DNA of 64,000 bases, taken from CAWFXC01 sp963819735 (lineage in GTDB: Bacteria > Actinomycetota > Acidimicrobiia > IMCC26256 > DASPTH01). The notes below the pieces were generated by a model. It was not told the DNA's origin and made no database searches. It worked only from the letters and a program-made list of their open reading frames with translations. Position numbers and translations under genes: made by a program. The stretch lies in the NCBI GenBank assembly GCA_963819735.1, contig CAWFXC010000003.1, forward strand, positions 62,001 through 126,000, read 5' to 3'. Positions within the stretch are counted from its first letter, which is position 1. The number at the start of each line of letters is the position of its first letter. This document shows positions 18,279 to 26,763 of this stretch, in pieces.

Positions 18279-19061
18279 TCAGCTCTCCTGACGGTGGACC
18301 TTGCGCCGCTTGCGCCGCTTGAGGAACGTGCGCAACGCCACCAGTGTGACGATGCCGACGACCACCGGGATGATCCGCTTCCCGACCGCGCCACCCGCGG
18401 CGTCCATCAGGTCCACCGGCTCCGGCTCGGGCGAATCGATGGTCCGGACCTTCCCTTTGGCGTCGGCGTCCGCCTCCGCGGTGCCCGCGGCTGCCGGGCT
18501 CGCCGCGGCTCGGGGCGCTGGGTCCGTCGTCGTCGTGGATACCGCGGGCGCCGGGCTTGCCGCGGCTCCGGGCGCCGATGCCGGCGGGGTGGTTGCCGGT
18601 GCAGGGGTGCTGGGGGTGCCGCTCAGAACGTCGCGTTTGAGGTTGTCGGCAAACTGGCCGAGGAGCTTGCCGGAGACGTCGGCCATGACGCCGCGGCCGA
18701 ACTGCGCGACCTTGCCGGTGATGTTGAGGTCGGTGTCGATCTTCACCGTCGTGCCACCGCCGTCGGGCACGAGCGTGGCCGTCACCGTCGCCGACGCGTT
18801 GCCCTGGCCGCGGACGTCACGGCCCTCGGCCTTCAGCACGACGACGTGATTGGTCTCGTCGGCCTCGGTGATCTGCGCCACGCCCTTGTACTGCGCGGTG
18901 ATCGGCCCGACCTTGATCTTCACGATCCCGCGGTACTCGTCGCCCTCGATCTCCTGGAGCTGGGCGCCGGGAAGGCACGGCGCGATCCGCTCGACGTCGA
19001 GCAGCACCTTCCACGCCTCTTCGACCGGCACGTCCACGGTGAACTGGTCTTCGATCTTCAC
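18279..19061 (-). CDS. CoxG-like SRPBCC protein with C-terminal membrane anchor
   Basis: 260 residues. Residues about 1-150 are an SRPBCC/CoxG fold (MKIEDQFTVDVPVEEAWKVL, ERIAPCLPGAQL, EYRGIVKIKVGPITAQYKG). A Pro/Ala/Thr-rich linker leads to a single membrane segment (IIPVVVGIVTLVALRTFL) and a basic tail. CoxG in CO dehydrogenase clusters anchors the enzyme to the membrane, but no coxMSL genes are here, so the partner is unknown. GTG start with AGGAGGA directly upstream; GTGA overlap with the MobA-like gene. Confidence 0.82.
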   Translation of the reverse strand: MKIEDQFTVDVPVEEAWKVLLDVERIAPCLPGAQLQEIEGDEYRGIVKIKVGPITAQYKGVAQITEADETNHVVVLKAEGRDVRGQGNASATVTATLVPDGGGTTVKIDTDLNITGKVAQFGRGVMADVSGKLLGQFADNLKRDVLSGTPSTPAPATTPPASAPGAAASPAPAVSTTTTDPAPRAAASPAAAGTAEADADAKGKVRTIDSPEPEPVDLMDAAGGAVGKRIIPVVVGIVTLVALRTFLKRRKRRKVHRQES

Positions 19062-19753
19062 GATTCCTCCTGCAGTCGCTCGAGATCTTCGAGCGTGTCG
19101 ACGTCGGCCGGGCTGCCCGTACCGTCACACGGCACTTCGGTTACGAGATGGCGGCGCATCAGCACGCGGGCGCCGACGTCGCCCTCCAACGCATGCGCCT
19201 CGGGCCAGAGGCTACGCGACAACAACACCGGATTGCCCCGCTCGCCGTCGTACGTCGCCACGACCAGCTCGGCGCCGTCGCGGTGAGCCGCTTCCAGGCG
19301 CCGGTACGCCTCCGGCCCCATCCGGGGCTGATCGGCGAGGCCGACGCAGACCGCGCCTACCTCGGCGACGGGTTCGAGCACCGACAGCGCGGCCCGCAGG
19401 CTCGACGCGATCCCCTCGGCCCAGTCCGGATTCTCGACCACCAACAACCCGTCGTCGACTCCGGCTCCGCCCCCACACCCGAACATCTCGGAGTTCGCGC
19501 TCACCGGTGTACGTGAACTCCGAGATGCTCCGGGGGTGGGCGGCCCGGCCAACGCCGCCTCGACGTCGGCGGCGCGGTAGCCGGTGACGACGACCGTGGG
19601 CCGGAGCCCCGACGCCCGCGCCGCGTCGACCGCCCACGCGATCAGCGGTCGGCCGCGCCACGGCAGCAACGGCTTGGCCGCGTCGCCGCCCAGACGCGAC
19701 CCGCGCCCGGCCGCCAGCACCGCGACCGCAACGCCGGGTGCCGAGGGGGTCAA
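19058..19753 (-). CDS. MobA/MocA-like nucleotidyltransferase carrying an in-frame palindromic insertion
   Basis: 231 residues. N-terminal NTP-binding motif LAAGRGSRLGGDAAKPLLPW, then LIAWAVDAARASGLRPTVVV, NPDWAEGIASSLRAAL and CVGLADQPRMGPEAYRRL, as in molybdenum-cofactor cytidylyl/guanylyltransferases. Residues about 75-91 (GASRSSRTPVSANSEMF) are encoded by a 51-bp copy of the palindromic element at 19481-19531 and interrupt the region before the NPDWAEG motif. TTG start at 19753 overlapping the downstream-strand neighbour's stop (TTGA). With the CoxG-like gene it recalls CO dehydrogenase or other molybdoenzyme accessory genes; substrate not determinable. Confidence 0.8.
   Translation of the reverse strand: MTPSAPGVAVAVLAAGRGSRLGGDAAKPLLPWRGRPLIAWAVDAARASGLRPTVVVTGYRAADVEAALAGPPTPGASRSSRTPVSANSEMFGCGGGAGVDDGLLVVENPDWAEGIASSLRAALSVLEPVAEVGAVCVGLADQPRMGPEAYRRLEAAHRDGAELVVATYDGERGNPVLLSRSLWPEAHALEGDVGARVLMRRHLVTEVPCDGTGSPADVDTLEDLERLQEES
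19481..19531 (-). repeat. 51-bp palindromic element, copy inside the MobA-like gene
   Basis: Minus-strand copy of the element found at 37285-37479 and 38418-38468. Outer arms GAGCATCTCGGAGTTC and GAACTCCGAGATGTTC are near-perfect inverted repeats; the centre keeps ACGTACAC and GAGCG seen in the other copies. Length is exactly 17 codons and it is read in frame through the host gene. Confidence 0.85.
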
Positions 19754-20160
19754 CCGGAGTGGTCCGGACCGGCGCGTTCGAGCGTGATGCGCATGATCAC
19801 GCGCCGGTCACGCGTCATCGCGGCGCGGTAGTCGTCCCAGTCGGGGTGGTCACCGCGCAACGACCGGTAGTAGTCGACGAGCAGCTCCATCGCGTCGGGC
19901 AGCGACACGATCTCGGCCGTGCCGTCGATCTGGATCCAGTCGCCGTAGAACTGGTCGCTCAGCACGCACAGCGACACGCGCGCATCGCGGCGGACGTTCT
20001 TCGTCTTCAACGCGGTCTCGCGCGTGCTCACCACGACGGAACCGGCGGGGTCGACGTTGCACGTGATCGGTGACAACTGCGGGGAACCGTCGACCCGACG
20101 GGTGGCGAGCACTGCGTTGTGGTGCTCGCGGATGAACGCGCGCGCGGCGTCGAGCTCCAT
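19750..20160 (-). CDS. PPOX-class (probably F420-dependent) flavin/deazaflavin-binding protein
   Basis: 136 residues, split-barrel fold of the pyridoxamine-oxidase-like family: FIREHHNAVLATRRVDGSPQ, PITCNVDPAGSVVVSTR, KTKNVRRDARVSLCVLS, YGDWIQIDGTAEIV. The short length and KTKN-R-D pattern fit the actinobacterial group predicted to bind F420. ATG at 20160 overlaps the yebC stop. Downstream TTGA coupling to the MobA-like gene. Substrate unknown; binding of F420 rather than FMN is inferred. Confidence 0.8.
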   Translation of the reverse strand: MELDAARAFIREHHNAVLATRRVDGSPQLSPITCNVDPAGSVVVSTRETALKTKNVRRDARVSLCVLSDQFYGDWIQIDGTAEIVSLPDAMELLVDYYRSLRGDHPDWDDYRAAMTRDRRVIMRITLERAGPDHSG

Positions 20161-20912
20161 CAGGCGTAGACCGATTGCAGGACGTCGTCGGGGATGTCGA
20201 AGTTCGCGTAGACGTTCTGCACGTCGTCGTGCTCTTCCAACGCGTCGATCACCCGCAACACCGACTTCGCCTTCGACGCCTCGTCGAGCTCCACCGTGGT
20301 CGTCGGGAGCATGGTGAGATCGGCGCTCCCGACCTTGATGCCGGCGTCCTCGAGGGCGGTGCGCACGGCGTGCAACTCCGTAGGTGACGTGGTGATCTGC
20401 CACGTGTCGCCCTGGTCGGAGATGTCGTCGGCCCCGGCTTCGAGCGCGGCGAGCATGAGGTCGTCTTCGGACGCCGCCGAGTGGTCGAGCACGAGCACAC
20501 CCTTGCGCTCGAACTGCCACGCCACCGCGCCCGGCTCGGCCAACGAACCGCCGTTGCGGTTGAACACGTTCTTGATCTCGGCCCCGGTGCGGTTGCGGTT
20601 GTCGGTGAGGGTCTCGACGTAGACGGCGACGCCGTTGGTCGCGTAGCCCTCGTAGGTGATGTCCTCGTAGGTGACGCCGTCGAGCTCACCGATGCCGCGC
20701 TTGATCGCCCGCTCGATGTTGTCCTTCGGCATCGAGGCGTCGCGCGCCTTCTGCACCATCGTGCGCAGGGTGGGATTGCCCTCGATGTCTCCCCCACCGC
20801 CGCGCGCCGCGACCTCGATCTGTCGCGCCAGCCGGGCGAAGACCTTGCCGCGGGCCGCGTCGGCCGCGCCCTTGGCGTGCTTGATCGAATGCCATTTCGA
20901 GTGACCACTCAT
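20160..20912 (-). CDS. yebC: YebC/PmpR family protein
   Basis: 250 residues. Starts with the family signature SGHSKWHSIKHAKGAADAAR, then FARLARQIEVAARGGGGD, NPTLRTMVQKARDASMPKDN and YEGYATNGVAVYVETLTDN. The family has been described both as transcription regulators and, more recently, as factors relieving ribosome stalling; the sequence does not decide between them. ATGA overlap with pdxT. Confidence 0.95.
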   Translation of the reverse strand: MSGHSKWHSIKHAKGAADAARGKVFARLARQIEVAARGGGGDIEGNPTLRTMVQKARDASMPKDNIERAIKRGIGELDGVTYEDITYEGYATNGVAVYVETLTDNRNRTGAEIKNVFNRNGGSLAEPGAVAWQFERKGVLVLDHSAASEDDLMLAALEAGADDISDQGDTWQITTSPTELHAVRTALEDAGIKVGSADLTMLPTTTVELDEASKAKSVLRVIDALEEHDDVQNVYANFDIPDDVLQSVYA

Positions 20913-21487
20913 CGTCGTTCGCTTTCCGTCAGGAACCACTCGTGCAACCGGAGGTCGCCGGAGAGTTCGGGGTGGAAGCTCGCCACCCATATTGCGTCAG
21001 ATCGGGCCAGCACCGCGGCGCCGTCGTGGCGGGCCAGCACCTGCACGCCTTCGCCGACCGACTCGATGCGCGGGGCGCGGATGAAGACGCCGGGGAACGC
21101 ACCGCCCCGCATCCCCTCGATGTCGAGCGGCACCTCGAACGAATCCCGCTGCCGTCCGTACGCGTTGCGCCGCACCGAGACCGCGATCACGCCGAACGAC
21201 TGTTGGTCGGGGCGACCGTCGACCACCTCACGGGCGAGCAGGATCATGCCCGCGCACGTGCCGAACGCCGGCATGCCGTCGGCCAGACGGTCGGCGAGCG
21301 GCGCGCGCAGACCCGCGGTGTCGAGCAGCCTGCTCATCGTGGTGGACTCGCCCCCGGGCAGGATCAACGCGTCGAGGGCGCCGAGATCCTCGGCCACGCG
21401 CACCTCCACCGTCTCCACCCCGAGTGCGTCGAGCACCTCGCGGTGCTCGCGGAACGCCCCCTGCAACGCCAGCACGCCAATTTTCAT
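20909..21487 (-). CDS. pdxT: Pyridoxal 5'-phosphate synthase glutaminase subunit PdxT
   Basis: Supplies ammonia from glutamine to PdxS. 192 residues, class I amidotransferase fold: LILPGGESTTMSRLL, nucleophile C78 in FGTCAGMILLA, and the His/Glu pair H172/E174 in SFHPELSGD. ATG at 21487. Immediately upstream on the minus strand is the 71-bp tandem array; the last mini-ORF of that array overlaps this start by ATGA, so pdxT may be translated by reinitiation. Confidence 0.96.
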   Translation of the reverse strand: MKIGVLALQGAFREHREVLDALGVETVEVRVAEDLGALDALILPGGESTTMSRLLDTAGLRAPLADRLADGMPAFGTCAGMILLAREVVDGRPDQQSFGVIAVSVRRNAYGRQRDSFEVPLDIEGMRGGAFPGVFIRAPRIESVGEGVQVLARHDGAAVLARSDAIWVASFHPELSGDLRLHEWFLTESERR

Positions 21488-21984
21488 GAGCTCACTCGCT
21501 CACTGGTGGGGACCACACGCACAGCCGTCCACCGCGTCCGCTCGTTCGCAACTTTCATGAGCTCACTCGCTCACTGGTGGGGACCACACGCACAGCCGTC
21601 CACCGCGTCCGCTCGTTCGCAACTTTCATGAGCTCACTCGCTCACTGGTGGGGACCACACGCACAGCCGTCCACCGCGTCCGCTCGTTCGCAACTTTCAT
21701 GAGCTCACTCGCTCACTGGTGGGGACCACACGCACAGCCGTCCACCGCGTCCGCTCGTTCGCAACTTTCATGAGCTCACTCGCTCACTGGTGGGGACCAC
21801 ACGCACAGCCGTCCACCGCGTCCGCTCGTTCGCAACTTTCATGAGCTCACTCGCTCACTGGTGGGGACCACACGCACAGCCGTCCACCGCGTCCGCTCGT
21901 TCGCAACTTTCATGAGCTCACTCGCTCACTGGTGGGGACCACACGCACAGCCGTCCACCGCGTCCGCTCGTTCGCAACTTTCAT
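21484..21984 (-). other. Chain of seven overlapping 24-codon mini-ORFs in the tandem array
   Basis: Read on the minus strand each 71-bp unit is an ORF of 24 codons starting MKVANERTRW and ending VVPTSERVSS. Each stop overlaps the next ATG as ATGA; since 71 is not a multiple of three, successive ORFs change frame and continue only by restart. The first ATG is at 21984, 31 bases after pdxS; the last stop overlaps pdxT's ATG. A plus-strand ORF of the same length (starting MSSLAHWWGP) exists in each unit for the same reason, so coding is not proven. Confidence 0.45.
21486..21982 (-). repeat. Perfect 71-bp tandem repeat, seven units, between pdxS and pdxT
   Basis: Seven identical 71-bp units starting at 21486, 21557, 21628, 21699, 21770, 21841 and 21912 (plus-strand coordinates). 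I see no mismatch between units. Each unit boundary carries TCATGA, which gives a start and stop on both strands. The absence of divergence indicates recent expansion by slippage or unequal exchange, or active homogenisation; an assembly error in copy number is possible. Confidence 0.95.
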
Positions 21985-22015
21985 GAGGTCGTCCGACGTT
22001 GCTCGCGGACGCGGC

Positions 22016-22921
<906 letters not shown>

Positions 22922-22939
22922 GTCCGCTGAGCCTCCGAG

Positions 22940-24052
22940 CTACTTCTTCTTCTTCTTGGCGGTCGTGGGGGGCGCGAGCGTCGTGGGCGGCACCGTCGTC
23001 GCCGGAGCCGGGGCGGGGGTGATGTCGACCGGCGAACCGACGGGCAGCAACTCGACCCAGGTCCGACCCGGGCGCAGGAGGATCGGGACGCCGTTGTTGT
23101 CGACGTAGCGCGCGGGCTGCGTCTTGTCGGGCCGGTTCCACTTGCCCACGCGCACGGTGCCGTCGCTGAACACCCACACGTCACCGGAGCCGACCGTCTG
23201 ACCCTCGGCCTCGCCGGTGTACGGCGTGAACTGCACGACCACGTTGGCGGGTGCGATCTGCGCGCCGCCGACCACCGTCGACGGTTGACCGTCGAGGAAG
23301 CGCTTCCACGTGTCGGTGGCCCCGTCGAACGTGTAGCTCGGGTCGTAGCCCGCTTGGAAGCCGATGTGCATCCCGAGCACGCCCTGGCCCGTCGCCCGCG
23401 GCGCGCCCGCGATGAAGTACTGGAACAACGGCGGCGGCGGTACCGGCTTCCCGCCCAGCGCGAACAACGCGGGGCCGAGGCCGTAGAGGTTGTGCGGCGC
23501 CTGGCGCGGCGGCTGGCTCGGCTCGTTGCGTTGCATCGCCGCGCCCGCACCGTCCTCGTCGACCGCGTGCACCGGTGCCGCATTGATGGCGTCGACGTTG
23601 ACCTGCGCGCCACCGGAGTAGGCGAAGATCCCGCCGATCGGCCACACGATGTCGGGGTCCTCCGCCCGCACCGAGCGCACCGGCCCGATCACCGGCGGAA
23701 CGGTCGAGTTGTAGATGGTCACGAAGCGCGTGATGTTGCCCTCGACCACCTCCTCGTAGACCACGTCGGCCTGGTCGATGCCCGCCTGCGGACGGGCGTC
23801 GGGGGTGTTCTCCACCTTCACCGACAACGCGGGGCGGGTGAGGCTGGCACCGCTCGGGTCGGGCAGGCCGGTGAGCGGAGCGGTCGGCACCGCCACCGTC
23901 GTGGTGGTCGCCGGGATCGTGGTCGTCGTGGTCGTCGTGGTCGCCGCTTTGCTGCCGCCACCACTCGTCGCCGCCACGACCCCGATCGCGATACCGGTGA
24001 CCACGAGCAGTCCGACGACGGAGATCACGATCGTTCGTGTACGCGGGTTCAA
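22940..24052 (-). CDS. DUF3048 domain-containing membrane-anchored protein
   Basis: 370 residues. N-terminal membrane/signal segment (TIVISVVGLLVVTGIAIGVV), a Thr-rich linker, then the DUF3048 (YerB-like) pattern: ALSVKVENTPDARPQAGIDQ, ADVVYEEVVEGNITRFVTIY, IGPVRSVRAEDPDIVWPIGG, and a C-terminal half with VWVFSDGTVRVGKW. Ends in a Lys run. TTG start directly after the htpX stop with AGGAG upstream. Outer-face function unknown. Confidence 0.85.
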   Translation of the reverse strand: MNPRTRTIVISVVGLLVVTGIAIGVVAATSGGGSKAATTTTTTTTIPATTTTVAVPTAPLTGLPDPSGASLTRPALSVKVENTPDARPQAGIDQADVVYEEVVEGNITRFVTIYNSTVPPVIGPVRSVRAEDPDIVWPIGGIFAYSGGAQVNVDAINAAPVHAVDEDGAGAAMQRNEPSQPPRQAPHNLYGLGPALFALGGKPVPPPPLFQYFIAGAPRATGQGVLGMHIGFQAGYDPSYTFDGATDTWKRFLDGQPSTVVGGAQIAPANVVVQFTPYTGEAEGQTVGSGDVWVFSDGTVRVGKWNRPDKTQPARYVDNNGVPILLRPGRTWVELLPVGSPVDITPAPAPATTVPPTTLAPPTTAKKKKK

Positions 24053-24961
24053 CTACATCTCCTGGAGCCGCTTGATGCGGTCTTCGAGGGGCGGGTGGGT
24101 GTCGAACAGCTTGTTGAACTTGGAGCCCTGCTTCTTCTGATCGGTCTCGAGAGGCTGCTCGATCCACATCTGGGCGGTCGCCTTGGTCGCGTAGTGCACG
24201 ACCGCGTGATCGTCGCGGAGCTTCTCGAGGGCCGAGATCAACCCGGGTGGATAGCGCGTCAGCTGCACTCCACTCGCATCGGCGAGGTATTCACGGTTGC
24301 GACTCATCGCCATCTGCATGAGGTAGCCCGCGAACGGCGCCAACATCAGAACGGCCAGCGACGCCACTGCGATGATCGCACCGATCGGGCCGGAATCGCC
24401 GTTGTTGTCGCGCCGGTTGCTCATGCCGCCCCAGAACGCGAACCGCAGGCCGATGTCGGAGATGAGCGCGACGACGCCCACCGCGGTGACCGCCACCGTG
24501 GTGACGAGGATGTCGTAGTTCTTCACGTGCGAGAGCTCGTGCGCCAGCACACCTTCGAGCTCGACCCGGTTCATCACCTCGAGCAGCCCGGTGGTGACCG
24601 CGAGCGAGGAGTGCTTCGGGTTGCGGCCGGTGGCGAAGGCGTTGGGCGCCGGGTCGTCGACCACGTAGAGCTTCGGCTTGGGCAACCCGGCGGCGATACA
24701 GAGGCCCTCGACCAGGTTGTGGTAACGCCGGTACTCGGTCTCGTCAGCCGGCTTGGCCCGACTGGCGGCGATGGCGATCTTCTCGGAGTTGAAGTACGAG
24801 CCCCACGCCAGCCCGATCGCGATCACGAAGGCGATGACGACGCCGACCCAACCCCCGCCGAACAGCAGGACGATCGCGGCCGCCACGATCGTGATCAACA
24901 CGACGAACGCCAGCAGCATCACGAAGGTGCGGCGCTTGTTGCGCGCGATCTGCTCGTACAC
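24053..24961 (-). CDS. htpX: Membrane zinc metalloprotease HtpX
   Basis: Quality-control protease of the membrane. 302 residues: two N-terminal membrane segments, zinc motif HELSH at 141-145, further membrane helices, third ligand in NREYLADASG, and the FDTHPPLEDRIKRL tail typical of the family. GTG start at 24961. In an apparent operon lemA-htpX-DUF3048; the 75 bases between lemA and htpX contain a GC-rich inverted repeat (CGCGGG/CCCGCG) without a T tract. Confidence 0.95.
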   Translation of the reverse strand: MYEQIARNKRRTFVMLLAFVVLITIVAAAIVLLFGGGWVGVVIAFVIAIGLAWGSYFNSEKIAIAASRAKPADETEYRRYHNLVEGLCIAAGLPKPKLYVVDDPAPNAFATGRNPKHSSLAVTTGLLEVMNRVELEGVLAHELSHVKNYDILVTTVAVTAVGVVALISDIGLRFAFWGGMSNRRDNNGDSGPIGAIIAVASLAVLMLAPFAGYLMQMAMSRNREYLADASGVQLTRYPPGLISALEKLRDDHAVVHYATKATAQMWIEQPLETDQKKQGSKFNKLFDTHPPLEDRIKRLQEM

Positions 24962-25036
24962 GGGAAACGACCTGTCTGGACTCGACCGCCTGGCGCGGCG
25001 CGGGCGCGACCCGCGCGACCCGGTGGCGCCGGGGAG

Positions 25037-25588
25037 TTAGAACTGCACCTGGACGGGGGCGGTGTCCTCGGGAGCGGCGTCGAAGAACTCGCGCTTCTCG
25101 AAGTTGAACATGCCCGCGATGAACACGGTGGGGAACTGCTGGATCTTGGTGTTGTAGCTCAGCACGCTGTCGTTGTAGAACTGCCGCGCGTACGCGACCT
25201 TGTCTTCGGTCGCCGTCAGCTCCTCTTGGAGATTGAGGAAGTTCTGATTGGCCTTCAGGTCGGGGTACGCCTCCGACACCGCGAACAGACTCTTCAACGC
25301 GCCGGTGAGCACGTTCTCGGCCTGGGCCTGCTCGGCGGGGCTCTGCGCGTTCATCGCGTTGGCGCGGGCGTTGGTGACGGCCTCGAACGTGCCCCGCTCG
25401 TGGGCGGCGTAGCCCTTGACCGTCTCCACCAGGTTGGGGATGAGGTCGTGACGGCGCTTGAGCTGCACGTCGATCTGCGACCACGCGTTGTCGACCTGGT
25501 TGCGCCGCTTGACGAGGCCGTTGAAGCCCAGCCAGAAGAACAGCCCGACGAGGACGACCAGCACGATGACGATGATCAGGATGACCAT
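25037..25588 (-). CDS. lemA: LemA family protein
   Basis: 183 residues. N-terminal membrane segment (VILIIVIVLVVLVGLFFWL) followed by helices with the family signature RRNQVDNAWSQIDVQLKRRH, DLIPNLVETVKGYAAHE, and FNDSVLSYNTKIQQFPTV-like YNDSVLSYNTKIQQFP. Frequently linked to htpX, as here. ATG at 25588. Role not established. Confidence 0.92.
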   Translation of the reverse strand: MVILIIVIVLVVLVGLFFWLGFNGLVKRRNQVDNAWSQIDVQLKRRHDLIPNLVETVKGYAAHERGTFEAVTNARANAMNAQSPAEQAQAENVLTGALKSLFAVSEAYPDLKANQNFLNLQEELTATEDKVAYARQFYNDSVLSYNTKIQQFPTVFIAGMFNFEKREFFDAAPEDTAPVQVQF

Positions 25589-25601
25589 GTCCCCACTCTA
25601 T

Positions 25602-26756
25602 TCAGGAAACGTGCTGCCGGGGGGCGGCAAGGGCACGTTCGTAGACCTCCACGAACCGGCCGGCCAGACCCGTGAGTGAGTACTCGGCCGCCCGGGCCCT
25701 CCCCTCGGCCACCTGCCCGGCCCGCCGGGCCGGATCGTCGAGGAGGGTGCGCAGCGCCGCCCGCAACGCGTCGGCGTCGCCCGGCGGCACCAGCAGCGCC
25801 TCGCGGTCGGCCCGGGACACCGTGCGGTAGCCGTCGATGTCGGACGCCACCACCGCGCTCCCCGCGGCCATGGCTTCGACCAGCACAACGCCGAACGACT
25901 CCCCGTCGAGGGCGGGGAAACAGGAGATGGCGGCACCGCGCAGGCGCGCCTGCTTCTCCTCCTCGGAGACCCGGCCGAGCCACTCGACCCGCGGCACGTC
26001 GCGGGCGCGGAGCGCCGCGTTGTGCGGGCCGTCGCCGATCACCCACAACTCCGCGTCGCGCTCGAGGCCGGCGAAGGCGTCGAGCAGCACCGCGAGGCCC
26101 TTGCGCGTCTCGTGACGCCCGACGAACAGGATCGCCGGCGCGCCCGACGGCGCCGAGCGCCCGTGGGCGAGGCTCGCGACGTCGACCCCGTTGGGCAGGA
26201 TCTCGCACTCGCCGCCGAAGGTCTGGAACACCTGGCGCTTGGCCTCTTCCGACACCGCGGTCGACACGGTCAGCCGGCGCAACATCGGCCGTAGGCCGGG
26301 CCGGAACGTCTCGTACCAGGCGTTGCGCCCTGCCCGCGCCGAGTGGAAGGTGCCGACGGCAGGAATCGAGGTACCCACCAGCGCGGCGTGGTTGGGTCCC
26401 GGTGCGAGGGGCTCGTGGAGGTGCAGGACGTCGGGCTCGAACGTGCGCAGCGCCTCGAGCGTGCGCCGGGCGACGGCGCGCCCGGTGGCGATCGGCGCCA
26501 CCGACCCATTGCTCGGCACGCGCGTGCTCGGCCCGACGGTGGTGATCCCGGGTTCGGGCGGCGGGCCGTCGCAGGGCGCGACGATGCGGGCGTCGACGCC
26601 GAGCTCCCGCAACGCGCGTGCCAGCCCGAGCACCTGGCCCTGCACCCCGCCGAAGAGCGACAGCGAATAGGGGCACAGCAGCATCACGCGCAGGCCGGAA
26701 CCGTCGCCCGCACCGTCGCCCGACGTGCCCGTCGCGCTCCCGATCACCCTCCCCAC
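25602..26756 (-). CDS. pimA: GT4 glycosyltransferase, probable phosphatidylinositol mannosyltransferase PimA
   Basis: Transfers mannose from GDP-mannose to phosphatidylinositol on the cytoplasmic face. About 384 residues. GT-B fold: LRVMLLCPYSLSLFGGVQGQ, VLHLHEPLAPGPNHAAL, EILPNGVDVASL, ILFVGRHETRKGLAVLLDAF, and the nucleotide-sugar site ESFGVVLVEAMAAGSAVVAS. The CPYS..GGVQ start and NGSVA motif match PimA rather than generic GT4 enzymes, and the gene follows pgsA and the acyltransferase exactly as in mycobacteria. Start uncertain: GTG at 26756 or 26747. Confidence 0.82.
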   Translation of the reverse strand: MGRVIGSATGTSGDGAGDGSGLRVMLLCPYSLSLFGGVQGQVLGLARALRELGVDARIVAPCDGPPPEPGITTVGPSTRVPSNGSVAPIATGRAVARRTLEALRTFEPDVLHLHEPLAPGPNHAALVGTSIPAVGTFHSARAGRNAWYETFRPGLRPMLRRLTVSTAVSEEAKRQVFQTFGGECEILPNGVDVASLAHGRSAPSGAPAILFVGRHETRKGLAVLLDAFAGLERDAELWVIGDGPHNAALRARDVPRVEWLGRVSEEEKQARLRGAAISCFPALDGESFGVVLVEAMAAGSAVVASDIDGYRTVSRADREALLVPPGDADALRAALRTLLDDPARRAGQVAEGRARAAEYSLTGLAGRFVEVYERALAAPRQHVS

Positions 26757-26763
26757 TGGGAGA

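Noticed and set aside
18279..19753. Part of a CO dehydrogenase (cox) operon
   Set aside because: Only CoxG-like and MobA-like proteins are present; flanking genes are ruvC and yebC/pdxT, with no coxMSL, coxD or coxE.
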